A program made the translations under genes and the position numbers. This document shows, one piece after another, positions 42,310 to 52,300 of a stretch of DNA of 64,000 bases. Location: contig CAZYJR010000001.1 in assembly GCA_964647905.1 (NCBI GenBank), positions 186,001-250,000 of the forward strand, written 5' to 3'. Below the pieces are notes generated by a model. The model made no database searches, was not told the DNA's origin, and saw only the letters and a list, made by a program, of their open reading frames with translations. Origin of the DNA: CAZYJR01 sp964647905 (GTDB lineage Bacteria; Desulfobacterota; DSM-4660; Desulfatiglandales; HGW-15). Each line of letters begins with the position of its first letter. Position 1 is the first letter of the stretch.

Positions 42310-42336
42310 CCACAAAAACTACTTCCGGTTGACATT
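42302..42336. promoter_or_regulatory. BirA-type operator
   Basis: AATGTCAACC (42302-42311) and GGTTGACATT (42327-42336) are perfect 10-bp inverted arms separated by 15 nt. This matches the TTGTnAACC-N14/15-GGTTnACAA pattern of BirA sites. It overlaps the -35 of birA, and its right half encodes the last residues (VNR) of GatB. Confidence 0.78.
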
Positions 42337-43797
42337 TGCGGCGGGATCCGTCTTGATCTTGCTCTTGAACAGGTCCATGACCTTTGCCGCGTCCGCTCGG
42401 CCCGATGTCTTACGCATGACCTGGCCCACCAGGTAATTCAAGGGATCCTTTTCCCCTCCCCTGACCTTGGCCACCACGCCCGGATTTTGCGCCAACACCT
42501 CTTCCACCATTTCCTCCAGGACCGCGGCGTCCTGTATGGAGTGGAGCCCCTGCTCCTCGATCACCTCGTCCGGGTCTCGGCCCGTGCTAAAGACCGCCTG
42601 GAGAACGCTGCGGCCTGCCTGCTCGGTGACCTGGCCCAGGCTGATGCGGTTTACCAGCCGTGTGAAGGCCTCAGGGGTGATCGGGCATTCCTCTATGGAC
42701 GAGGAGGACTCCTTGAGCAGCTTGAAGAGGTCCTTGACAATCCACCGGCAGAGCCTCTTCGGGTCCCTGGACCCGGGCGCGCAGCGGTCGAAGAAGTCCG
42801 ATACGCCCCTGTCCCTGGTCAGGAGAAGTGCGTCCTCCCTGGCGAGCCCCAGATCCTTTACCAGCCGGGAGACCCGGTCGTCAGGGAGCTCCGGCATGCC
42901 GGCCCTCACCTCTTCTATGAATTCGGCGGGTATCTCGGTCTCTACCAGGTCCGGCTCCGGGAAATAGCGATAATCGGGCGCGTCTTCCTTGCTGCGCATG
43001 GGGATGGTTATCTTGCGCTCTTCGTCAAAGAGCCTGGTCTCCTGGGGCACGGGGAGGCCTTTCCCGAGCAGGTCGGCCTGGCGGGAGATCTCGTGTTCCA
43101 GGGCCTCGGTCACAAACCGGAAAGACGCCATGTTCTTGATCTCCGATCGGTTGCCGAACCCGTTTGCCTCGTCCGGGCGCAGGCTGATGTTGACGTCGCA
43201 CCGGAACTGGCCCTTCTCCATGCTGCACTCGCTCACTCCCGCGTAGCGCAGGACCTGCCTCATCTTCTCCAGGTAGGACCGGGCCTCGGTCACCGAGCGT
43301 ATGGGGTTCCGGGTATGATCCCCCACGATCTCAATGAGCGGGACGCTCGCCCGGTTGTAGTCGACCAGGCTGTACTCGGCCGCTTCAAAGGCATCCGATG
43401 AGTGGACCAGCTTGCCCGCGTCCTCCTCCAGGTGGATCCGCTTTATGCCCACGCTGCGGGGGCCGTCGTCCCCCTGGATGTCCAAGTGGCCGTTCTCGCA
43501 AAAGGGCTGTTCATACTGGGAGATCTGGTAGCCCTTGGGCAGGTCCGGGTAGAAGTAGTTCTTTCTGGCGAACCTGGAGCGGGGGTTTACTTCGCAGTTG
43601 AGGGCCAGTCCGGCACGGAGGCACAATGCCACGGCCTCGCGGTTAAGGGCCGGCAGGGTGCCCGGGTGGCCGGTGCACACCGGGCAGATATTCGAGTTGG
43701 GGGGTGCGCCCACCGTGTTCCTGCACCTGCAGAACAGCTTGGTGCGGGTGTTCAGCTCGGCGTGGACCTCGAAGCATATGATAATCTCGTAGTCCAT
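42319..43797 (-). CDS. gatB: Asp-tRNA(Asn)/Glu-tRNA(Gln) amidotransferase subunit B
   Basis: A 492-residue subunit that binds the mischarged tRNA and activates the aspartyl or glutamyl group with ATP. N-terminal CFEVHAELNT and FCRC, KGYQISQYEQPF, and the C-terminal YqeY-like tail region (FSTGRDPDEVIEE, LVGQVMRKTSGRADA) fit. It lies 3 nt after gatA and is third in aspS-gatC / gatA / gatB. Its 3' end is overlapped by half of the BirA operator. Confidence 0.95.
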   Translation of the reverse strand: MDYEIIICFEVHAELNTRTKLFCRCRNTVGAPPNSNICPVCTGHPGTLPALNREAVALCLRAGLALNCEVNPRSRFARKNYFYPDLPKGYQISQYEQPFCENGHLDIQGDDGPRSVGIKRIHLEEDAGKLVHSSDAFEAAEYSLVDYNRASVPLIEIVGDHTRNPIRSVTEARSYLEKMRQVLRYAGVSECSMEKGQFRCDVNISLRPDEANGFGNRSEIKNMASFRFVTEALEHEISRQADLLGKGLPVPQETRLFDEERKITIPMRSKEDAPDYRYFPEPDLVETEIPAEFIEEVRAGMPELPDDRVSRLVKDLGLAREDALLLTRDRGVSDFFDRCAPGSRDPKRLCRWIVKDLFKLLKESSSSIEECPITPEAFTRLVNRISLGQVTEQAGRSVLQAVFSTGRDPDEVIEEQGLHSIQDAAVLEEMVEEVLAQNPGVVAKVRGGEKDPLNYLVGQVMRKTSGRADAAKVMDLFKSKIKTDPAANVNRK

Positions 43798-43800
43798 GTA

Positions 43801-45246
43801 TCATGCCCCCGGTGTGGTTATATCCTGGTAGGCGGAGCCCACCCTGAGGACGGTCTCCTCGTCAAACGGCTTGCCGATCACCTGCATCCCCACGGGCAGC
43901 CCGTCCACCCGGCCGCACGGGACGCTCATCCCCGGCAGGCCGCTCATGTTGAGCGGGGCCGTATAGACGTCCACCAGGTACATCTGGAGAGGGTCCTCTA
44001 TCTTTTCCCCCAGCCTGAACGGCAGGCACGGCGAGACCGGGGTCACCATGCAATCCACGCGACCGAAAGCCCGGTCGAAGTCCTGCTTCACCAGACGCCG
44101 GACCTTCTGGGCCTTGCGGTAGTAAGCGTCGTAATATCCGGCCGAGAGGACGTAGCTCCCCAGCATTATCCTCCGCTTCACTTCCCTCCCGAACCCCTCA
44201 CTGCGCGTGGACTCATACATGGCCAGCAGGTCCCGGTCCCCGCCCGCCGAGCGGAACCCGTATTTGACCCCGTCGTATCGGGCCAGATTGCTGCTGGCCT
44301 CCGCGGTTGCGATCAGGTAGTAGGCGCTGATGGCGTATCGGGTATGGGGCAGGGAGATCTCCACCACCCGGGCCCCTCCGCCCTCCAGGACCCTGACCGC
44401 CTCCATGATCTTATCCCGTATCCTCGGGTCCAGTCCCTCGACGAAGTACTCCCTGGGAAGCCCGATCCTGACGCCCTCCAGGCCCTTGCCTATTGAGGCG
44501 GTGAAGTCGGGGACCGGGATGTCCACCGAGGTGGAATCCATTGGGTCCTTGCCGCAGAGGGCGCCCAGGAGCAGGGCGCAATCTTCAGCGCTCCTCCCCA
44601 TGGCGCCCACCTGGTCCAGGGAAGACGCGTAGGAGATCAGTCCGTAGCGGCTCACCCGGCCGTAAGTCGGCTTGATACCAGCTACGCCGCAGTAGGCCGC
44701 GGGCAAGCGGATGGATCCGCCCGTATCGGTGCCCAGGGCCAGGACGGTCTCTCCGGCAGCCAGGGCAGCGGCCGATCCCCCGCTCGATCCGCCCGGCACG
44801 CAGCCCGCTTCCAGGGGGTTCCTGGTTGGACCGAAGATGCTGTTCTCGGTGGAAGAGCCCATACCGAACTGGTCCAGGTTGGTCTTGCCGATAATGACCG
44901 CTCCGCTGCCGGTCACCCGGCGGACCACGGTGGCGTCATAGGGGGGCGTGTAGTTTTCAAGGATCCGGGAGCCGCAGGTGGTGCGGATACCCATGGTGCA
45001 GAGGTTGTCCTTGACGGCCATGGGGAGGCCGTTCAGCGGAGGGGGCGGATCTCCGGCTGCGGCCCGCTCGTCGGCCCGCTCGGCCGCTCTCAGGGCCTCC
45101 GCCGGCATCACCGTTATGAAGGCATTGATCTCGGCCTCTCGTTGCTCGATTCTCTCCAGCACCGCCTCGGTGAGCTCCCTCGAGGATATCTCCCTCCTGC
45201 GGAGCATGGCGATCAGAGTTGAGGCGTTAAGGTCACAAAGCGCCAT
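43801..45246 (-). CDS. gatA: Asp-tRNA(Asn)/Glu-tRNA(Gln) amidotransferase subunit A
   Basis: A 481-residue amidase that releases ammonia from glutamine and channels it to GatB. The Ser-cisSer-Lys triad is visible: Lys in MAVKDNLCT, cis-Ser in PGGSSGGSAAALAAG and nucleophile Ser in DTGGSIRLPAAYCG. ATG 45246 has GGAAGG upstream, 2 nt after the aspS-gatC stop; the longer frame from 45357 would overlap it. Confidence 0.95.
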   Translation of the reverse strand: MALCDLNASTLIAMLRRREISSRELTEAVLERIEQREAEINAFITVMPAEALRAAERADERAAAGDPPPPLNGLPMAVKDNLCTMGIRTTCGSRILENYTPPYDATVVRRVTGSGAVIIGKTNLDQFGMGSSTENSIFGPTRNPLEAGCVPGGSSGGSAAALAAGETVLALGTDTGGSIRLPAAYCGVAGIKPTYGRVSRYGLISYASSLDQVGAMGRSAEDCALLLGALCGKDPMDSTSVDIPVPDFTASIGKGLEGVRIGLPREYFVEGLDPRIRDKIMEAVRVLEGGGARVVEISLPHTRYAISAYYLIATAEASSNLARYDGVKYGFRSAGGDRDLLAMYESTRSEGFGREVKRRIMLGSYVLSAGYYDAYYRKAQKVRRLVKQDFDRAFGRVDCMVTPVSPCLPFRLGEKIEDPLQMYLVDVYTAPLNMSGLPGMSVPCGRVDGLPVGMQVIGKPFDEETVLRVGSAYQDITTPGA

Positions 45247-45248
45247 GT

Positions 45249-47411
45249 TCAGCCTTCCAGGATCTTGGGGACTTTGAAGTAGCCGTCTTCGGCCTCGGGC
45301 GCCGCGGACAGGAACAGAGAGGGATCCTCCAGCGGCGCCTCCTCGTCGTCCCTCCATACGTTCAGTGCTTCCAGCACGTGGCTCATGGGCTCCACTCTCT
45401 CGGTGTCCAAATCCTCGAGCGACTCCACGTAATCCAGGACCGCGCTCAGGTCTTCACGAAAGGTCTCGGTCTCCTCCTCGGTCAGCCGCAGTCTGGAGAG
45501 CTTGGCCACATGGGCCGCCTCCTCCCTGGATATGCGGATCCTGCCGGTTGTTCGGGCACCGGGCTCCGTCGTTTCCGGGCCTCGCCCGGCCATAGGGGCG
45601 GCCGAATCCGCCAGGCCCAAGTGGAGCTCAGCGAGTTGAGCCGGATCCGCGGGCGACGGGGCCCGGGTGAGAGGGCACACGGCGCTCCTGTTTTTGGGGA
45701 AGGCGATTACGTCCCTTATGGACGGGGTTCCCAGTATCATGGCGGCCACGCGGTCAAGCCCCAGGGCCAGCCCTCCGTGGGGAGGCGCGCCGTACTCCAG
45801 GGCCTTGACGAAGAATCCGAATTTTCTATCGATCTCCTCCTCTGTGAGGCCCAGGGCCTGGAAGACCTTGTGTTGAACTTCGGGCCGGTTTATTCGTATG
45901 CTCCCGCCTCCGACCTCTTCGCCGTTTATGACCAGGTCGTAGGCCCTGGCTCGCATGGACGCCAGACGATCCGTGTCTTTCGGGTCGAATTCCTCGCTCT
46001 CCGGCATGGTGAATGGGTGATGCTGCGACCCCAGGACCCCGTCCTTCAGCTCGAACAATGGGAACTCGGTGACCCAGAGGGGGCGGTAGCTCTCGTTCGG
46101 GACCCGGTCCAGGCGATCGGCCAGGTGCAGGCGGAGGCCTGCCAGGACGCTGTTTACCAGTTCCCTCGACGTGTCCGCCACCATCATGACCACGTCCCCT
46201 TCACCCGCCCCCAGGCGCTCGGCCAGGCGCTGGAGCTCGTCCCCTGTGAAAAACTGCGATATGTTGGACTGGAGCTTGCCGCCGGCCATCTTCATCCAGG
46301 TCATGCCCTTGCCGCCCAACGAGGGCACTATCTTGAGGGCGTAGTCGTTCTGGAGTACGTTCTTGCTGAGCGCCCCTGCGGCCTTTCTCACGCGGAAACC
46401 CTTTATCAGTCCTCCTTGTTCCATCACGCGCCGGAAGATCCCGTAGCCCGTCTCCCGGAAGATGTCCGTCAGCTCCTCGAACTCCATTTCCAGGCGCAGG
46501 TCGGGCCGGTCGGTCCCGTAGCGCTCCATGGCGGTCCGGTAGGGCATCCGCGGAAAGGGTCGGTCCAGCTCTATCCCCCCCACCCGGAATATTCCGCCCA
46601 CCACCTCCTCCACCACTTGATATATGAACTCCTCGTCGATGAAGGCCGCTTCCAGGTCCAGTTGGGTGAATTCCGGCTGGCGGTTGGGCCTCAAATCCTC
46701 GTCTCGGAAGCACCGCACAATCTGGAAGTATCGGTCCACCCCGCTCATCATCAGGATCTGCTTGAAGAGCTGTGGAGACTGGGGCAGGGCGTAGAATCTG
46801 CCCGGGTGGATGCGGCTGGGCACCAGATAGTCCCGCGCCCCTTCAGGCGTGCTCCGTGTAAGAAAGGGGGTCTCGACCTCGATGAAGCCGAGTTCGTCCA
46901 GGTGGGAGCGGATGCGGCTCAGGATCCGGTGGCGCTTCACCAGCCGCTCGTTCATTGAAGGGCGCCTCAGGTCCAGGTAGCGGTAGCGCAGGCGCAGGTC
47001 CTCGTCCACCTGTTCCGGGCCGGACTTGAGCTCTTCACCCAGGACCATGGCCTTCTCGGATATGGGAAACGGGAGCGGGGGTGATTCCGCGAGAATGGAA
47101 AGGGCCTCGGCGTGTACCTCTATAGAGCCCGTTTCCAGGTTGGGGTTCTCCGTACCCGCACTCCTCAAGGCCACCAGGCCTCGCACCACCACCACGTACT
47201 CGTTTCGCAGGCGCTCGGCGCTTTGAAACACACTCTCGCCGGCCTTCGGGTCGAACACCACCTGGACTATTCCCCGGGAGTCCCTGAGGTGAATAAAGAG
47301 CAGGTTCCCGTGGTCCCTGACCGCATCCACCCAGCCCATCAACAGGACCCTGCGGCCCGCATCACCGGCGACCAGATCCCCGCAGTAAGATCTCTCCCTC
47401 CAATTCATCAT
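45249..47411 (-). CDS. aspS-gatC: Fusion: aspartyl-tRNA synthetase (non-discriminating type) + GatC
   Basis: A 720-residue protein. Residues 1-~600 are a bacterial-type AspRS: OB-fold tRNA anticodon domain, class II motif 2 FRDEDLRPNRQPEFTQLDLE and motif 3 GLALGLDRV. Residues 625-720 are a complete GatC: ISREEAAHVAKLSRL through EPMSHVLEALNVWRDDE to DGYFKVPKILEG. A ~25-residue linker joins them and no internal start with a Shine-Dalgarno is seen. H34 (in RDHG) and G86 match the His and Gly linked to non-discriminating AspRS in Pseudomonas, so it should also make Asp-tRNA(Asn). gatA and gatB follow. The start at 47411 (ATG-ATG) is better than 47489, but its ribosome-binding site is weak. Confidence 0.9.
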   Translation of the reverse strand: MMNWRERSYCGDLVAGDAGRRVLLMGWVDAVRDHGNLLFIHLRDSRGIVQVVFDPKAGESVFQSAERLRNEYVVVVRGLVALRSAGTENPNLETGSIEVHAEALSILAESPPLPFPISEKAMVLGEELKSGPEQVDEDLRLRYRYLDLRRPSMNERLVKRHRILSRIRSHLDELGFIEVETPFLTRSTPEGARDYLVPSRIHPGRFYALPQSPQLFKQILMMSGVDRYFQIVRCFRDEDLRPNRQPEFTQLDLEAAFIDEEFIYQVVEEVVGGIFRVGGIELDRPFPRMPYRTAMERYGTDRPDLRLEMEFEELTDIFRETGYGIFRRVMEQGGLIKGFRVRKAAGALSKNVLQNDYALKIVPSLGGKGMTWMKMAGGKLQSNISQFFTGDELQRLAERLGAGEGDVVMMVADTSRELVNSVLAGLRLHLADRLDRVPNESYRPLWVTEFPLFELKDGVLGSQHHPFTMPESEEFDPKDTDRLASMRARAYDLVINGEEVGGGSIRINRPEVQHKVFQALGLTEEEIDRKFGFFVKALEYGAPPHGGLALGLDRVAAMILGTPSIRDVIAFPKNRSAVCPLTRAPSPADPAQLAELHLGLADSAAPMAGRGPETTEPGARTTGRIRISREEAAHVAKLSRLRLTEEETETFREDLSAVLDYVESLEDLDTERVEPMSHVLEALNVWRDDEEAPLEDPSLFLSAAPEAEDGYFKVPKILEG

Positions 47412-47500
47412 GACGGATCTTTCTCTTCTCCCCCAACAGGCGGCGGGCCTAAAAAAGGCGCTCTCCCGAGCACCAGTCGCCTTTGGCAACCATGGTACGT

Positions 47501-47523
47501 CTTGCGCTCAATCCCGGCGCAAG
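47501..47523. repeat. Palindrome upstream of aspS-gatC
   Basis: CTTGCGC (47501-47507) and GCGCAAG (47517-47523) are perfect 7-bp arms with a 9-nt spacer, about 90 nt before the aspS-gatC start. A regulator site is possible. It does not match the NtrC consensus well. Confidence 0.35.
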
Positions 47524-47728
47524 CCAATATCTTTATCCCATTCCACTGGAGGGATCAATCCCCTTTTTCCGGCCCACCACCGGCCAGCAGCGCCGGGCGA
47601 TTTCATTCGACATAATTGTAGTATCACCACTGAATCGGCACAAAATTGTAGCGTCAATCGCGGTGCGGTGCCTGCCCGCCCCGGACCCCAAGAACGAAAC
47701 ACCCGTCTATTCGGAAGGTTATCCCTTG

Positions 47729-47744
47729 TGGCACGGCCATTGCT
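47729..47744 (+). promoter_or_regulatory. Sigma-54 (RpoN) promoter of glnA
   Basis: TGGCACGGCCATTGCT matches the TGGCAC-N5-TTGCW consensus, with GG (47730-47731) and GC (47742-47743) separated by exactly 10 nt. The start of glnA is 185 nt downstream. It implies activation by an NtrC/NifA-type protein. Confidence 0.75.
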
Positions 47745-47928
47745 GGGATCAATGACACGAGCCGGGCAAGACCTCGGGATCCATGCGGGCGGGCCGAGCT
47801 CTCCGGGAGCCCGGGGTTGCTTTTGACACCGGCCCGTGTCACCGTGTGAAGCGCGGGTTGCAAGGCCGAGCCGGTTTCACGGTTGAGACCCGGAAATCTA
47901 TCCAATGGAATTCAAAAGGAGGATGTCG

Positions 47929-49290
47929 ATGTTTGAGCCCGACGAGGAAAGCAAGAAGAGACTCAACTGCAGGACCACCGAAGACGTGCGGCGGGTGGTG
48001 AAGGATCACAAGGTCAGTTTCATACAGTTCTGGTTCACGGACGTTCTGGGGGTGCTCAAGAGCTTCGCCATAACCCCGTCCGAGCTGGAGGAGGGGCTGA
48101 CAGAGGGCATGGGATTTGACGGATCCTCGATCGAGGGCTTCGCCCGGATCCAGGAGAGCGACATGATAGCCAAGCCCGATCCCACCACGTTTCAGCTCGT
48201 GCCGTGGCGCAACGGCGAGAGGCCTGTGGCCCGCATGTTTTGTGACGTACTCAATCCCGACGGCACACCGTACGAGGGGGACCCCAGGTACGTGTTCAAG
48301 CGGCTCCTGGAGCGTACGGCCGAAAAGGGCTATACATTCTACCTGGGACCGGAGCTGGAGTACTTCTACTTCAAGGACGAGCGCGGCACCGAGATCCTCG
48401 ACAAGGGCGGGTACTTCGACTCCAGGGTAATGGACATGGGAAGCGACCTGAGGCGGGACACCATATTCGCGCTCCAGTCCATAGGCATAGACGTGGAGTA
48501 CAGTCACCACGAGGTGGCGCCCAGCCAGCATGAGATAGACCTGCGCTACGATGAGGGCCTGCGCATGGCCGACAAGACCATGACCTACAGGCTCATAGTA
48601 AAGGAAATAGCCCGGCAGCGCGGCGTCTATGCCACTTTCATGCCCAAGCCCATTTTCGGGGTGAATGGAAGCGGAATGCATGTGCATCAGTCGCTGTTCC
48701 AGGGCGAGAGAAATGCGTTCTACGATCCGGACGACCGCTATCACCTCTCAGAGCTCGCCAAGCACTATATAGCAGGGGTGATGCGCCACGCCCCGGAGAT
48801 AACCGCGGTGACCAACCAGTGGGTGAACTCCTACAAGCGGTTGGTCCCCGGCTACGAGGCCCCGGTATATGTGTCCTGGGCGAGGAGGAACCGCTCGGCC
48901 ATGATCCGGGTGCCCATGTACAAGCCCGGCAAGGAAAAGGCCACACGCATGGAGTTCCGCTCGCCCGATCCTTCCTGCAACCCTTATCTCGCGTTCGCCG
49001 TGATGCTGGGAGCCGGTCTGGAGGGCATCGAGAAGAAGTACGAGCTTCCTGCACCCATCGAAGAGGACATCTTTGAAATGAACCCGGCCGAGAGGAAGGC
49101 GCACGGGATTACGGACCTCCCCGGCAATCTGTACGCGGCCATTCTCGAGGCCGAAAAGAGCGAGTTGGTAAGAAAGGTCCTGGGCGAGCACATCTTCAAC
49201 AAGTTCATAGAGAACAAGAAGATCGAGTGGGACCATTACCGGACACACGTCAGCCAGTTCGAGCTGGATCGCTATCTTTCCGTCCTCTGA
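47929..49290 (+). CDS. glnA: Glutamine synthetase, type I-alpha
   Basis: A 453-residue enzyme making glutamine from glutamate, ammonia and ATP. DGSSIEGFARIQESDM includes R73, which corresponds to the arginine that gives feedback inhibition in Bacillus-type GSI-alpha. Active-site blocks GPELEYFYF, VEYSHHEVAPSQHEID, NGSGMHVHQSL and MEFRSPDPSCNPYLAFA are intact. The E. coli adenylylation loop (NLYDLPP) is absent, so control is probably by glutamine itself and by transcription. ATG 47929 is 6 nt after AGGAGG; earlier ATGs touch or precede it. It is led by the sigma-54 promoter and followed by gltB. Confidence 0.95.
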   Translation: MFEPDEESKKRLNCRTTEDVRRVVKDHKVSFIQFWFTDVLGVLKSFAITPSELEEGLTEGMGFDGSSIEGFARIQESDMIAKPDPTTFQLVPWRNGERPVARMFCDVLNPDGTPYEGDPRYVFKRLLERTAEKGYTFYLGPELEYFYFKDERGTEILDKGGYFDSRVMDMGSDLRRDTIFALQSIGIDVEYSHHEVAPSQHEIDLRYDEGLRMADKTMTYRLIVKEIARQRGVYATFMPKPIFGVNGSGMHVHQSLFQGERNAFYDPDDRYHLSELAKHYIAGVMRHAPEITAVTNQWVNSYKRLVPGYEAPVYVSWARRNRSAMIRVPMYKPGKEKATRMEFRSPDPSCNPYLAFAVMLGAGLEGIEKKYELPAPIEEDIFEMNPAERKAHGITDLPGNLYAAILEAEKSELVRKVLGEHIFNKFIENKKIEWDHYRTHVSQFELDRYLSVL

Positions 49291-49295
49291 GTCCC

Positions 49296-49324
49296 GGCCC
49301 CGCTCCTCCACGGAGGGGCGGGCC
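49296..49324 (+). other. GC-rich hairpin between glnA and gltB
   Basis: GGCCC through GGGCC folds into a stem of about 12 bp (one bulge). No T-run follows, so it is probably not an intrinsic terminator; it may set the ratio of glnA to gltB message by processing or stability. Confidence 0.4.
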
Positions 49325-49363
49325 GGCCGAGGGCAAAAGGAGGGGGTCGTGCAAGGGTGAGAG

Positions 49364-52300
49364 ATGAGAGCGAATAGTGACCGGCGTGCGGGTCTGCCTG
49401 CGGCCCGGGGGGGTCTTTATCACCCCGGGTTTGAGCATGACGCGTGCGGTGTGGGCTTTGTGGTCAATGTGGACGGCACCCGGACCCACCGGGTGATCGA
49501 GCAGGGTATACGGGCGCTGATCAACCTCCAGCACCGAGGTGCGGTGGGGGGGGACCTGACCACCGGCGACGGGGCGGGAATCCTGTTCCAGATACCCCAT
49601 GAGCTCTACAGGGACGGGGGGGCGACGCCGGGACTTTCTCTGCCCGGGCCGGGCGAATACGGGGTGGGGATGCTGTTCATGCCCCGTTCGGAGCGGCTGC
49701 GGGAGGAGTGCATGCGGGTGGTGGAGCGATGCGTCTCTACCGAGGGCCTGGCTTTTCTGGGGTGGAGGGAGGTGCCTGTTGACGACCGGGCCATCGCCGG
49801 CCAGGCCAAGGCCGGGCAGCCCTTCATTTGCCAGTGTTTCATCGGGGGCAGGGGGGCCTCCGGCCGGGACCTGGAGCGAAGACTGTATGCGCTCAGGCGG
49901 GACATGGAGAAGACCGCCGGTCCCCTGGTCGCGGGTGAAGACTGCTTCTACATCCCCAGTTTGTCCTGCAGGACGGTCAATTACAAGGGCCTGTTCACCG
50001 CAGGCCAGCTCCCCCTGTATTACCCGGACCTGACCGACGAGCGGGCGGCCAGCTCACTGGCCGTGGTGCACCAGAGGTACAGCACCAATACGTTCCCCTC
50101 CTGGGAGTTGGCCCAGCCCTTCAGGTACCTGGCCCATAACGGGGAGATAAACACCCTGCGCGGCAACCTGAACCATTTCAGGTCTCGGGAGCCCATGCTG
50201 GCCTCCGACCTGTTGGGTCCGGAGCTCCACAGGGTCCTTCCCGTGGTTGACGAAAAGGGGAGCGACTCGGCCTGTCTGGACAACGCTCTGGAGCTCCTGT
50301 GTGCGGCCGGCCGCGGCCTTTCCCACGCCATGCTGATGCTGGTCCCCGAGGCCTGGGGGGTCAAGTATCCCATGGGTCCCGATCAGCGGGGGTTTTTCGA
50401 GTATCACGCCGGGCTGATGGAGCCCTGGGACGGACCTGCCGCCCTGGCCTTCACCGACGGGTTGCAGGTCGGGGGGATGTTGGACAGGAACGGGCTCAGG
50501 CCGGCAAGGTATACCATCACCAAGGACGGATTCATGGTCTTTGCCTCCGAGGCCGGGACTCTGGACTTGGACCCGGCGGACGTGGCCGAGAAAGGGGCCC
50601 TGAGACCCGGGCAGATGATCGTGGTGGACACGGTCAAGAAGAGGGTGCTCAAGAACGGGGAGATAAAGACCCTGTGCGCCAGGCGGCAGCCTTACAGGCG
50701 GTGGGTGGAGGAAAACCGCATCACCCTCAGGGGCTTCTACGGGAGCGTTTCCTCCATCACCCCGGACTTTGACAGGCTCCTGGAGCGCCAGAGGCTGTTC
50801 GGCTATACGAGGGAGGACCTCCAGATGCTCCTGGAGCCCATGGCCTCCACCGGGTATGAGCCGGTGGGCTCGATGGGAGCGGACATCCCCCTTGCCGTCC
50901 TGTCTGAGAACGGGCCCCTGCTCTACAATTACTTCAAGCAGCTCTTCGCACAGGTCACCAATCCGGCCATAGACCCGGTTCGAGAGGAGCTGGTCATGTC
51001 CCTCATGACCTTCATAGGGAATCCCGGGAACATCCTCACCGAGCTCCCCGGTCACAGCCGCTTGATGAAGCTCCTTCACCCCATACTGTCAAACGAGGAC
51101 CTGATCCGGCTGAAGAACTTGAATGTGGCGGGGTTCAAGGCAAGGACCCTGGGGATGGGCTTCCCGGCCGGGGGTCGGGGCAGCAGGCTTGCAGCGGCGC
51201 TCGACGAGCTCTGCGACAGAAGCGAGGAGGCCCTGGGCCGGGGGGACTCCCTCCTGATTCTGAGCGACAGGGATCTGCCCAGTGACATCGCGCCCATTCC
51301 CGCGCTCCTGGCGGTCTCGGCCGTGAATCGGAGGCTCTCCACAAAGGGGGTGCGGACATCCGCGGGGTTGATCCTGGAGACCGGGGAGGCCAGGGAAGTG
51401 ATGCACATGGCCTTGCTCCTGGGCTACGGGGCAACCGCGGTGAACCCTTACGCGGCGTTCGACACCGTGGCCGCCATGGACCTCAGGCGGGAGCTCACCA
51501 GGAACCTGAGCGTGGGCGTGGCCCTGGAGAACTATATAGGGGCCCTGCTGAAGGGCCTGTTGAAGATAATGTCCAAGATGGGCATCTCCACCCTGCGGAG
51601 CTATAGGAGCGCCCAGGTCTTCGAGGCCGTGGGGCTGGGCCGCTCGGTGGTGGAGCGCTACTTCCCGGGCACCAGCTCCAGGATAGGGGGCATCGGACTG
51701 GACCAGATAGCGGAGGAGGCCGAGACCCGGCGCCGCCGGGCCTACGAGCGCCCGCCGGGCGCCCCGCGGGTCCTTCCCGGCGGAGGAGTCTACAGGCTGA
51801 GAAAAGGCGGGGAGCGGCACAGGTGGAATCCCGAGTCCATTGTGAAGCTCCAGGAGGCCGTCCGCAAGGACGATTCAGGCGCCTATGATGAGTTCGCGCG
51901 GCTGATCAACGAGCAGTCCGAGCGGCTCTTCACCCTCCGGGGGATGTTCAAGCTCAGGGAAGGCGAGCCCGTCCCGCTGGATCGGGTGGAGCCCGCCTCC
52001 GAGATAGTCAAGCGTTTCGCCGCCAGCGCCATGTCCTTCGGCTCCATAAGCAGGGAGGCCCATGAGACCATAGCCGTGGCCATGAACCGCCTGGGGGCCA
52101 TGAGCAACTGCGGCGAGGGCGGGGAGGACCCTGACAGGTACAGGCCTCTGCCCAACGGCGACAGCCGCTCCAGCGCGGTCAAACAGGTGGCCAGCGGCCG
52201 GTTCGGGGTCACGGTGGAGTACCTGGTCAACGCCAGGGAGCTCCAGATAAAGATCGCCCAGGGAGCAAAGCCCGGAGAAGGGGGGCAGTTGCCCGGTCAC

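Larger units (their letters stand above)
47412..47928. other. 517-nt divergent intergenic region, aspS-gatC / glnA
   Basis: No coding region is supported. It holds a perfect CTTGCGC-N9-GCGCAAG palindrome (47501-47523), a consensus sigma-54 promoter (47729-47744), an isolated TTGACA (47823) without a good -10, and the glnA ribosome-binding site AGGAGG. Short direct repeats AATTGTAG occur at about 47617 and 47645. The middle is AT-richer than the flanks. Confidence 0.7.

Noticed and set aside
47823..47851. TTGACA as a second glnA promoter
   Set aside because: At 17-18 nt spacing only GTGAAG or TGAAGC is found, a poor -10.
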